Assembly: GCA_016165875.1 (NCBI GenBank)
Contig: JABBOT010000014.1
Span: 7,718,105-7,782,104, forward strand
Source: Acanthopleura granulata
Lineage: Eukaryota; Mollusca; Polyplacophora; Chitonida; Chitonidae
Length of the DNA stretch: 64,000 nt
Reading direction: 5' to 3'
The translations under genes and the position numbers were made by a program. The notes under the pieces were generated by a model. The model was not told the origin of the DNA. It ran no database searches and saw only the letters and a program-made list of their open reading frames with translations. Below, piece after piece: positions 1-9,600 of the stretch (position 1 is the first letter of the stretch; each line of letters opens with the position of its first letter).

Positions 1-515
1 GGATCCCTCATTGTTGTCTAACTTTATAAAGGGTAATACATGGTTTTTTGCAAAGCTTAATAATGTGGGATAGAAGAAATGTGTATGGATGACTCTGGTA
101 TAACAGATATGAAGACATGGCCTGTGCTAAATAAACATTCAAGTCCGATTTTTTATACCATTGTGTTTTATTTGAGTCTTCTTTGTTCAGCCGTGAAGAA
201 GGAAATCGTCGTTTGTTGATACATAAATGGGATTTATAGGTACATGATGTTTTAATGATTCTATCCTACAAGGGACAACTGTTGGTGTGGCACCAAAGCT
301 GTCAGAAGGATTGATTATATCTTAAAAATACCTCAAAGTCGGATAAAGGGGATAAAGCAGTGATCAAAGCTGTAACTGATGCTCATGTGGTCATTGCGCA
401 ATCCCAAGGATCATTGAAACAACATGGTTTAGCACATCTGTACATTAAATGTGAGAAAGTTCATCAGTAACTTGCCAAAGGCTGATTTTAATGCCGCTAA
501 TCTGGTTTACACCAC
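1..515. other. Intergenic, no gene seen
   Basis: This is AT-rich sequence with no ORF resembling a known protein and no recognisable repeat. It lies beyond the RBM48 3' end. The window opens with GGATCC, a BamHI site, which may be coincidence or a cloning end. Confidence 0.5.
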
Positions 516-656
516 CCATAAACCTGACTGGGTCTGCCAGCAACCTGCGGATGGTCGTGGGTTTTCTCCGGGCTCTGCCTGGTTTCCTCCCACCATAATG
601 TGGGAGGAAAAAGTGAAATATTTTGGAGTTCGGTGTAAAACAGGAATCAAATAAAT
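516..656 (+). repeat. SINE, 3' part only
   Basis: This fragment carries the central and 3' part of the window's common tRNA-derived SINE: GTCTGCCAGCAACCTGCGG, then the TTTCCTCCCACCATAATG block, a damaged GAAATATTTTGGAGTTCGG and an AATCAAATAAATAAA tail. The tRNA-like head is missing. A short ORF at 451-654 runs through it and is not a gene. Confidence 0.85.
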
Positions 657-977
657 AAAGAAAGAAACCTGACTACCATTGCAGAAGTGGAAAATTCTCC
701 CGAGAATGTTGTAGAACAACAATAAAATAAATGAATTAAATAGATATTTCTGCTACATCATGGTGGGAAATTTCCCAGTAATAACATCTCAAATCCTACA
801 CTGAGTAAAACATGTTGGAATGTTTGGCCATGGTAAGTTGGTGATTCTGCTGATTATTTGAATGTATAAACATAGCAAATTTTGGATACATTCAAAAGTG
901 TTTCTGTTGTTCTGCAATATGCAGTGTTTTTTCCTAGCGTTGTTGATGATTCCTGATTGTAATGTATCGCATAAACC

Positions 978-1250
978 ACAGAGATGCCTTGGCGGCCTGT
1001 TGGTTAGAGCATCCGCCACGAGGTTGGAAGATCCAGGGTCATACTAAAGACTGTAAAAATGGTACTTGCCTCACTTGGAACTCAATGCTGAGCGGTTAAA
1101 GCAAGGAAACAGGATTGGTCGGCCCAGTCTGAGTGTAATGTGACTGGAGTCATGTCTGGTGTCTTCAACATAATGTGGAGGGGAACAAACGGAATGCCCC
1201 AGACATCACCTTAAAAGTGCTTCAGAAAAAAGCCTCACAAACCCTACTAA
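978..1250 (+). repeat. SINE of a second tRNA-derived family
   Basis: The head is tRNA-like: GGCGGCCTGTTGGTTAGAGC resembles an A box, and GGAAGATCCAGGGTCATAC is a degenerate B box region. It is followed by a body with GGTACTTGCCTCACTTGG, GAGCGGTTAAAGCAAGGAAA and AATGTGACTGGAGTCATG. The body differs from the main SINE of the window, so I treat it as a separate family. I cannot name it. Confidence 0.6.
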
Positions 1251-1947
1251 GGGGCAAATAAAGACCTCTAGCAAGAAGGCCCACACACCTCAACCAAGAA
1301 GAAACAGGGGACAACTGCGCTGTATTTGAAGATTTACAGACATTTTTAAAAGTTCACTTGACAACTTGTACATGAAGGGATTTACTCCAGGCAAAGCAAT
1401 GAGGAAAGCACCTGTAAATATGTGAGCACATTGGTCGAGTTCATACTGTCTGAGTGAAAGTGATACTCATGCAGGAGAAGAAACACACACACTACACATA
1501 TGCAGATGTCATTCTGGACACCGTAAAACTTGCTTACTACTCGACTCTCCGAGATCAAGCTCTGGCCTAGATACACACCATTCCCCAGAAATTTCAGGGG
1601 GTGCTGAGGCCGCGTATATTTTACGTGCAGGTAGCTCCAGCGCTTTACTCAGCCTACTAGGTTTTCGCATTTTGATATATTTCCTCATTAGACTGATACA
1701 AAAATAACTAGTTCACACAACACGTCAAATAGGGTAAAAATAGTTCTCTCCGTGGATATTGCGTCATTTGATCAAACAGAGTAGTCTCCCTTAGTTTTCA
1801 AATCTTCAAAATGGCTTGTATCTATGACAGTCGCTGTCTAGCTTGCTAGGCAGCTTAGTGGTAACTCTCAGTTGAGAATGATGCAGACAGAAGATTGATG
1901 AGGCAAACAAGAAGTCCTGAATAAAGAATAACACTTCATACTAAACA
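1251..1947. other. Intergenic between SINE and RBM48 3' end
   Basis: I see no gene, tandem repeat or named transposon. The short antisense ORF at 1382-1576 has no recognisable domain. The right end lies downstream of the RBM48 polyadenylation signal. Confidence 0.45.
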
Positions 1948-1953
1948 TTTATT
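1948..1953 (-). terminator. RBM48: RBM48 polyadenylation signal
   Basis: On the minus strand this reads AATAAA, 41 bases past the TGA stop. A canonical hexamer so close to the stop gives a very short 3' UTR. It is the only AATAAA in the first 50 bases after the stop. Confidence 0.75.
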
Positions 1954-1994
1954 GCCAACATCCGTAACAGACATCTGACAGTGTCGTACAAGTG

Positions 1995-2039
1995 TCAGCT
2001 GAGTTTGATCTTCTTCTTTTCAGGCTGACCTTCGGAAAA
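1995..2039 (-). CDS. RBM48: RBM48 last coding exon
   Basis: This tiny exon (14 codons plus TGA) follows a TTTCTTTCAG acceptor and encodes FSEGQPEKKKIKLS. The position and basic character match the KQRRRI-type end of the human protein. Its phase fits exon 4 exactly. It is too short to show up as an ORF on its own. Confidence 0.85.
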   Translation of the reverse strand, partial: FSEGQPEKKKIKLS

Positions 2040-5000
2040 CTGAAAGAAAAATTGAAATACGAATAGGTTTCATCAATGAATGTAGTTCTTCAGATAAACT
2101 GTCAAAATGAAGGTATTACAGGATGTTAAATAGCCCTGTTGTATACAGGAGATAGGCTTAAACAAAATATCAATAAATCACTCGTCTTGCGTACTCCTCT
2201 AAACTGGGACTTTGCAGATTCTCTGATTTAAAGGCTGTCTGCACTGTGTCTTGTCATCGAAGACCACTCATCCCCAAACAATATGTTGCGCATATTTACA
2301 CATCAAATGTGTGAAAATTTGACAGTGATTTGCCATCGGTTGTTCATTTATCCAGTTTCTTCAACCCATAACACTGCCAGCCATTGAGGTAGGACTGACC
2401 CAATTGACAAAGATGTGGCTACTGCAATCGGTTTACACTCATACAGTTAGGTCAAAACTGTACAGTTAGGTTAAAACTGTACTGTTAGGTTAAGACTGTT
2501 TAGTCAGGTTAAGATTGTACAGTCAGGTTAAGAATGTTCCACAAAAATCACTGTTTTTGTGCATGCTTTTGTGTCAGTATGTAATCATGCTTTATTTGAC
2601 ATGTGTCAATATTAACAGTCTTAAGGGGACCTCCGTGGCTCAGTCGGTTAGCGCGCTATCGCAGCACAATGACCCCAAGCCTCCCACCAATGCGGTTGCT
2701 GTGAGTTCAAAACCTGCTCGTGCTGGCTTCATCTACGGCCGCACGTGGGAAGGTCTGCCAGCAACCTGCGGATGGTCATGGGTTTCCCCCGGGCTCTGCC
2801 CGGTTTCCTCCCACCATAATGCTGGCCGCCGTCATATAAGTGAAATATTCTTGAGTACGGCGTAAAACACCAATCAAATAAATATATAAATAACAGTTTT
2901 AATCTCACGTGTAAAAAAAAAATAGACTGCACAAGTGTAAACTGATAGCAGTAGCCACATCTTTGACAATGGGGTTCGTAGCACTTTGAAAGCTCAGAAA
3001 TACTAAGAATGAAAATGCATACAGTTGTATTGGGTGTTCTTTCCGTGGTGAATGTAATGAAACAGTGACCACTACTGTGTTAGTGAAAAATACTGGAGTA
3101 TAGTGTTGAACAATTACCAAAAAAAACGTAAACAAACATAAATACTCCATGAAATTCTTCTCATCTTATTCATGCTACAGTTGTAACATCGAGGCTTGTG
3201 GTGATGCACAGTTCACAGTGAAGTGAATTTACTTGACTGATATATCAAAACCATAGGAGTGTTTCCAGTTTGAACTCTCTCATCAATGAAGGTATGAAAG
3301 ACCCACTGTACCATATGACATATCCAAAATGCTTGGCACCTGTTTTTGGTTACATTTACTTCAGCATGGATGCCTGGTGAAAGTTTCAGTACACAATCGA
3401 GAAAACTGAGGAGTTGAGTGTTTGTGAACTTAAAAAGTCCCACAACGAAAGAGGACTCGTTTATACTGGAACATGGTGAAACACGTGATCAGTAAACTAA
3501 TGTTACCAAAAGTTGCTTAGCATTTTTGACATGCGGCATGTGACACATTAATGCTTCATCCATCGTTGGTGACAAAACAGTTCAAACTCAAAACTCTCCT
3601 CTTTACAAATGACATTTGCTGCGTGACTTCACAACGTGTGATTCCTTAGTTAGTACATTGCAACAAGAACACAGTAACATCATAATTACCTGGGAGACTT
3701 TCCTCCTGATTTCCTGTACAGTCTTGTTCACAGAAACCTCTTCTGGGGGTAGAGGATCCCGGCTGTGAACCCGCCCATCCGGTAAGGTCGGCCCCTGAGG
3801 TCTGTCCTGGAGAACAACCGCCTGACGCCGAATCTCCCGACTGAGTTTGTCCGACTCTCCACTCGAAACACTTTGGCCGAGTCGCTTCATTGCAGCATCT
3901 GCTTGCCGAGGAATGAATTTGGGCACAGAACCAGACTTCTTGAAGTCTTTCACTACAATTTTAGAAGAGGAGTTTTTCATTTTTGAGTCCACTAAATCAC
4001 TTGGCACCGACGCTCTTCCACCTTGAACACTGTGCGTGTCATCGTCTCCAGACTTGCCAGCTAAAAGTGTTGTGCTGGGTTTAATGTTCTTTAGCTTTAT
4101 GTTGTGTGCTGAGATGCTCTGCTTTCTACTATCTGAAGCCTCAGCTCTTTTATTTGCTGAAGTACTTGTAGCATCTTCTGATTGAGAACAACGGTTAAGG
4201 GGAGATAACTCCTGCAAACCAGGGTTATGTTTCCTTGGATCATACCCATGTGGTAGAGTGGCATGTGACGAGGGTACGCGGGCGTGGTCAAATTGCCTGG
4301 GTTGGTACTGTGGGGGGAGGCCCCCTGCGTACATAACCTGGGGAGGGGGAGGAATGTGCAGAGTCATGTAAGGCGGGGCTATCTCTGTGGGTATGAGCTC
4401 CATACACTGTTGTTCATCACTCTGAGCAATGGCCTGCTGGGCTACTGTAGAAGTGGTCTGGTCCAAGAACGAGTCATCAGTTTCAGTTTCAGTTTCTGTT
4501 TGCTCAGCCAGTGCTGATGGATCCACAGAACCTGTAATCATAAATTCACGCAGATGTATCGGTAAATCAAGGAATAAGCCGCTGTTTCAACTTAATTGCA
4601 CAAAGAAAGCAAATATTTAAGAACTAATTTGTACACATGAACAGTATGAGACAGAAGGCCAGACTTGGGTAGAAATACACTGACTTTGAAAACATACTAA
4701 ATATCCCATCATCTTTAGTTACAACTTACGCAACAGATGCTTGAGACACCATTAACTAGATAAGGAGTTTCAACATGTCTCACGTCCATGATGAACTTAA
4801 ACTAAGTTTTGTTTCATACAAAATCGTGTTGGCTGCCAACTAAAAGTTGCATTTTATAGATGAATTCAGTGTAAGCTGTGTCTGACAGCAGAAGTCCAAA
4901 TATGCCTCACTGTCTGATGTTCCTTCACTTTGCCGTATCTTCATTGCGATCACTTTGCGTCTGTCCTGTAGTTTTTCCCTAGTTTCCTCCACAGTTTCAT

Positions 5001-6353
5001 ACTCCGGGGCATAGCAGATGTGCAGAACCCCGCCATAGAAGGAATGGTTGTCCAATTTGCGTTTGGCAAATCTGCGAAGAGATCAATACATGATGGAGGA
5101 TATCTTCATACTTTCAACTAAAATTTGTGGAACACAGAAAAACAGTTAACACTAGGTACTTTTAAATCAATCAGAAGCTAGAGTGAATCTCTTTCTGTGA
5201 CAGGATGTTTTTGTTAAATGAGATCAGTGCATCTAACCAACCACTAGTAGGCAAGTTTTATAACATCCAGCAATGCACATGTACAACCTAGCGTGTCTAT
5301 CAATAAAGACCATGTGAGACTGAATCACTGTTAGCAAAAATACTTGGTAAAACATGAGATCATGAACATAGTTCTAAATAGGAACCACTTGTACCTGGCG
5401 CTCTGGATTCTGCTAAACTTCACCCAGTACACTTCTGTAAACTTGTCCGCAGTGGGGTAATCATCCAGTGCTCGGTACTCCTCCACTGCTCCATACACAG
5501 CACACAGTTTGATTAGCTCATGCCCCGCCCCCACAGCTGGCACTCCCTGGATCAGCAGGTACTTTGACTCATTGTTTACTGTGTACACCTACATTTAGGT
5601 AAAGGAAATAAATAAATCTGGTACATGTTACGTGTGTGATTCATGTGAGCTGTAAAGTAAAGGTTGCTGTCGTTGATTGTGACTCTGTTTTCAGATGGTT
5701 ATTCATCCATTTTAACCAGTTATACATTTTGCATAAGGCTACATGTATATGGAGTGATGTAAAGGCGATATATACATATAAGAGTGCTTGGCATGATTTA
5801 ATGAAAATGAAGTTTATTTAGTTCAACAAGTGAAACACCCATGCTTTATTTTTCATATGTGACTGATGCATCAGACTCAAAAAATGAGGGAAGACATTTC
5901 CGATTTAACCTGCAGAATCACATGGGGCTATGTGTTTACGCGTAAATGCACACAGTCCCACAGTCATGAGAGAGCTAGAATAAATGAATCACTGAATGAA
6001 TGAGTATGGCTTAATTAACGTCAACTCGGCAGAATTATCAAGTATGAAGCAGTACACTGCGTCCGTACATGGAAGAAAAACAGCAATGGAGCGTTTCGCT
6101 TGTTGAAGTTCTAGTCATGATATTTGAGCAGGGTCATATAGATGTATTTATGCAAAATCGAGTGTGTAATTTTAGAAGTAGGATCCTCAGTTGTGTTTAT
6201 CAAAGTGAAATGAATTTGGAGATATTTCTAGTCTACAAATGCATGATTGTGACATACCTTGACCGCTTTGAGCTCCCTGCCTTGCCTGTAAGCTGGTCGT
6301 GTTGTACAGAAGTCTCTCTGCACATGATGCGCAGGCACGTTGGTGTCCTCCAT
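1995..6353 (-). CDS. RBM48: RNA-binding motif protein 48, five coding exons
   Basis: In known animals RBM48 partners ARMC7 and is needed for splicing of U12-type minor introns in the nucleus. Exons on the minus strand are 6353-6258, 5588-5395, 5071-4911, 4531-3690 and 2039-1995, each bounded by GT-AG, with phases that join without a break (445 codons plus TGA). An RRM spans about residues 40-120: the RNP2-like strand is YLLIQGVPAVG (42-52) and the RNP1-like strand is SFYGGVLHICYAPE (107-120). The N-terminus keeps the family motif HHVQRDFC. Residues after about 120 hold the conserved EYETVEETREKLQ helix. A long low-complexity linker rich in Ser, Pro and Gln follows, then PKFIPRQ, GPTLPDG and a basic PEKKKIKLS end. 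Human RBM48 is shorter (about 367 residues), so the linker is expanded here. The start at 6353 is the first ATG in frame and matches the family N-terminus. Identification rests on recall of the family, not on a search. Confidence 0.93.
2441..2536. repeat. 19-base tandem repeat in RBM48 intron 4
   Basis: About five copies of a unit near ACAGTTAGGTTAAAACTGT stand head to tail, with small differences between copies. The unit has imperfect dyad symmetry (ACAGTT and AACTGT). It lies 90 bases before a full SINE in the same intron. Confidence 0.85.
2625..2890 (+). repeat. Full-length tRNA-derived SINE
   Basis: This is the clearest complete copy of the main SINE. The head GGCTCAGTCGGTTAGCGCGC is an A-box type sequence and GTGAGTTCAAAACC a B-box type one. 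The CTGCCAGCAACCTGCGG body and the TTCTTGAGTACGGCGTAAAA 3' module follow, then an AATAAATATATAAA tail. Imperfect target-site duplications (TAACAGT then TTA) flank it. It sits antisense in RBM48 intron 4. ORFs crossing it are not genes. Confidence 0.9.
3690..4531 (-). CDS. RBM48: RBM48 coding exon 4 (long linker)
   Basis: This 842-base exon encodes most of the C-terminal half. It is Ser, Pro, Gln and Lys rich, with runs such as TETETETDDS and IPPPPQVMY, and is probably disordered. Family landmarks are PKFIPRQADAAMKR and GPTLPDGRVHSRDPLP, followed by NKTVQEIRRKVSQ at the donor (CAG then GTAATT). It is longer than the matching human region. A weak antisense ORF at 4284-4517 is a shadow. Confidence 0.92.
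4911..5071 (-). CDS. RBM48: RBM48 coding exon 3 (second half of RRM)
   Basis: It begins FAKRKLDNHSFYGGVLHICY and continues through APEYETVEETREKLQ, the best conserved stretch of the family. The donor is A then GTGAGG; reading through it would reach a stop at 4840. The join to exon 4 makes Ser 151. Confidence 0.92.
5395..5588 (-). CDS. RBM48: RBM48 coding exon 2 (first half of RRM)
   Basis: It starts VYTVNNESKYLLIQGVPAVG after an AG acceptor and ends FSRIQSAR, with the last Arg codon split by the intron (AG then A). It carries the first RRM strand and helix, plus the family motif YGAVEEYRALDDYP. Confidence 0.93.
6258..6353 (-). CDS. RBM48: RBM48 coding exon 1
   Basis: The exon encodes 32 residues beginning MEDTNVPAHHVQRDF and ending RELKAVK, followed by a GTATGT donor in phase 0. 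This N-terminal segment before the RRM is typical of RBM48. The intron to exon 2 is 669 bases long and holds no feature I can name. Confidence 0.92.
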
Positions 6354-6587
6354 GATGTTTACGTCTGTTACCGAAAACAGAGAAAGACCTAGTTTGTGAT
6401 TAGTCAGCTTCAGTGTGCGTCAGTTCGGGAGGCCAATGAACAATCGTTTTAGAACTCTCATGATGTAGCAGACGATAAGCCACTTCCGGTTTTCTTTACA
6501 CTATTGTTCTTGGGGAAGAAACTTTGTTAAAATTTCATGTAAAATTGATCTATTTTATGGGGGTTTTTGGCGTAAAACGTATGTAGT
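6354..6587. promoter_or_regulatory. Shared bidirectional promoter of RBM48 and DCAKD
   Basis: The RBM48 and DCAKD start codons diverge with only 234 bases between them, so both 5' UTRs and core promoters must fit here unless upstream noncoding exons exist. The sequence shows a CCAAT box (6433-6437) and an ETS-type ACTTCCGG (6482-6489), and I see no TATA box near either start. CCAAT and ETS motifs without TATA are common in divergent promoters of housekeeping genes. Transcription start sites cannot be placed from sequence alone. Confidence 0.7.
6581..6586 (+). promoter_or_regulatory. Minimal upstream ORF (ATG directly followed by TAG)
   Basis: The bases ATGTAG stand one base before the DCAKD ATG, giving ATGTAGTATG. 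Such start-stop elements can stall or divert ribosomes in known cases. Whether it lies in the mature DCAKD 5' UTR depends on the transcription start. Confidence 0.5.
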
Positions 6588-6699
6588 ATGTTTCTTGTGG
6601 GCTTGACGGGCGGTATAGCTACCGGTAAAAGCACTGTCAGCCAAATCTTCCGAGATCTTGGGTGTTGTGTGGTGGATGCTGATCGAATGGCCAGAGAAG
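6588..6699 (+). CDS. DCAKD: DCAKD coding exon 1 (P-loop)
   Basis: The exon encodes [19 protein letters not shown] through DADRMARE plus one base, ending at G before GTTTGT. It contains the whole nucleotide-binding loop. Confidence 0.95.
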
Positions 6700-9600
6700 G
6701 TTTGTTGTGTGTTGCCATTTCACTTTTTAAGATTCATATAGTATTTTGTTGCTGATTGTAAATGACTTTCAACGAGTTGTGGTTTTTAGAAACATTATCA
6801 CGAGTTTTAGCATCATAGTGTCAGAATATATGTATGTTTCTAATGAAACTGGGCATTTTGCAGTTAAAGGATGTCAAAACAAGTTGACTGTCAAAACTCC
6901 CAGGCTGTGGGCTGCGTGTACATAGGTAATTAAAATATTAGTAAATAAAAACAAACGTTAATGAGAAGTTACTGTGACATTCCATCTTGATAGTAGGCCT
7001 ATTACATGTATATAAATAATAACAAATCTAGCACAAGCTGCACAATTCTGTTCATAAAACAGAATTCCTTAAATTATAAGCATTAAGATGACTAATGTGA
7101 CAGCTCAGAGAAACTTTATTCCCATTTCTCATTCTATTGGTTAGTCAAGTGTATTGATTTTCCTTACTGTATATGTGGTAAATTTGTCAACTTCAACCCT
7201 CAAAATATGTATTCCCAAACTTTTGCGTGATGGTATGTCATACCATCTCACACAACTTGGGCTTTTCTCTACATCATATCAAGAAGTCAACATAGCATGA
7301 CCACCATTTTTGGTGGGGGTGGGGTATTCCCCCTGGCAAAAGGTTTTCAGTTGTATCCAAAGCAGATAAAATTCTGATATATTTTAATTGGGTGTAAACT
7401 GACGGTATAGAAATTTATAGTGCATCAACAACCTAGACTGTCTGTGTGGCAGCATTATCCAATAGGTGCTCCAGCATTCATCAAGTCGGAGCCAAATCTT
7501 GGACCCAACTGGTCGAATTGTGTGTGTGTAACCTTTAGAGACTGAAAAATAGCTTTTCGGCGTCTTGGCAGTTATAGGCCTTTAATCTGGTTTTGTCTGC
7601 ATCAGTGATATTACTATTGGAAGACAGAGTTTTGTCCCTTTAACTGTGTTAATGGAAAGAAGTGTTCTGTTCTCTTTCACCAATGTCCTTTAGTTATTCA
7701 ATGTAGACAGAAATCTTGAACAAAACAAATATAATGTACAAGATGATTAAGCATAATATGTCAGAAAACATAAACTTGCTTTTTCTGTTAGCTTTTCCTT
7801 TTTGATTAATGCATTAGATTTAACACATAGTTTGCTAAGAATAACTACACTCAAGGCCTACATTAAAACTACATTTATATTCACTTGGGGTAACCCCATT
7901 GAACTCACCAGAAAAGGTTATCCTCAACAAAGAATTTTTTATTGATTGCCTAGTCAACAATAAACTCAAGCATTTCTGTGGAAATTTATGGTCTTCATGG
8001 ACTGATGGCGGCCAGTATCTATGTTAGGTACAATGTTATGTCAGGTCTTCATGGATTGATGGTGACTAGTATCAGTGTTAGGCACAGTGTTATGCCACGT
8101 CTTCATGGACTGATGGTGACCAGTATCTGTGTTAGGCACAATGTTATACCAGGTCTTCATGGATTGATGGTGACCTGTATCCATGTTAGGCACAATATTA
8201 TGCCAGGTCGTCACGGAGTGATGGTGACCAGTATCCATGTTAGGTACAATGTTATGCCATGTCTTCATGGACTGATGGTGGCTAGTATCTATGTTTGGCA
8301 CAATGTTATGCCAGGTTTTCCTGGACTGATGGTGTCCAGTATCTATGTTAGATACAATGTTGTGCCAGGTTTTCCTGGATTGATGCTGACCAGTTTCTAT
8401 GTTTGGCACAATGTTATGCCAGGTTTTCATGGACTGATGGTGACCAGTATCTATGTAAGGTACTATGTTATGCCAGGTCTTCATGGACTGATGGTGACCA
8501 GTATCTGTGTTAGGCACAATGTTATACCAGGTCTTCATGGACTGATAGTGGCTAGTATCTATGTTTGGCATAATGTTATGCCAGGTTTTTCCTGGACTGA
8601 TGGTGTCCAGTGTCTGTGTTAGATACAATGTTGTGCCAGGTTTTCCTGGACTGATGGTGACCAGTATCTATGTTAGGTACAATGTTATGCCAGATCGTCA
8701 TGAACTGATGGTGACTAGTATCTATGTTAGATACAGTGTTATGCCAGGTCTTCATGGACTGATGGTGACTAGTATGAATGTTAGGCACAGTGTTATACCA
8801 GGTCTTCATGGACTGATGGTGTCCAGTATCTATGTTAGGCACAATGTTATACCAGGTCTTCATGGACTGATGGTGACCAGCATCTATGTTAGGCACAGTA
8901 GGTTTTCATGGGCTGATGGTGACCTGTATCTATATTAGGTACAATGTTATGCCAGGTCTTCGGGGACTGATGGTGACCAGTATCTATGTTAGACACAATG
9001 TTATGCCAGGTTACCTTGGACTGATGGTGACCAGTATCTATGTTAGGTACAATGTTTTGCCAGGTTTTCCTGGACTGATGGTGACCAGTATCTATGTTAG
9101 GTACAATGTTATGCCAGATCTTCATGGACTGATGGTGACCAGTATCTCTGTTTGGCACAATGTTATGCCAGGTTGTCATGAACTGTTGGTGACCAGTGTC
9201 TATGTTAGGTACAATGTTATGCTAGGTCTTCATGAACTGTTGGTGACCTGTGTCTGTGTTAGGTACAGTGTTTTGCTAGGTTTTCCTGGACTGATGGTGA
9301 TCAGTATCTATGTTTGGCACAATGTTATGCCACGTTTTCATGGACTGAGGGTGTCCAGTATCTATGTTAGGCACAGTGTTATGCCAGGTTTTCCTGAACT
9401 GATGGTGTCCAGTATCTGTGTTAGGTACAATGTTATGCCAGATAGTCATGAACTGATGGTGACCAGCATCTATGTTAGGCACAGTATGTTTTCATGGGCT
9501 GATGGTGACCTGTATCTATATTAGGCACAATGTTATGCTAGGTCTTCATGGACTGATGGTGACCAGTATCTATGTTAGGTACAATGTTATGCCAGGTCTT

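Noticed and set aside
2625..2720. tRNA gene
   Set aside because: The head has A- and B-box-like sequence but is fused to a SINE body and tail, and no tRNA fold is complete. The same holds at 58096 and 61297.
2515..2865. 116-codon ORF
   Set aside because: It runs mainly through a SINE in an RBM48 intron.
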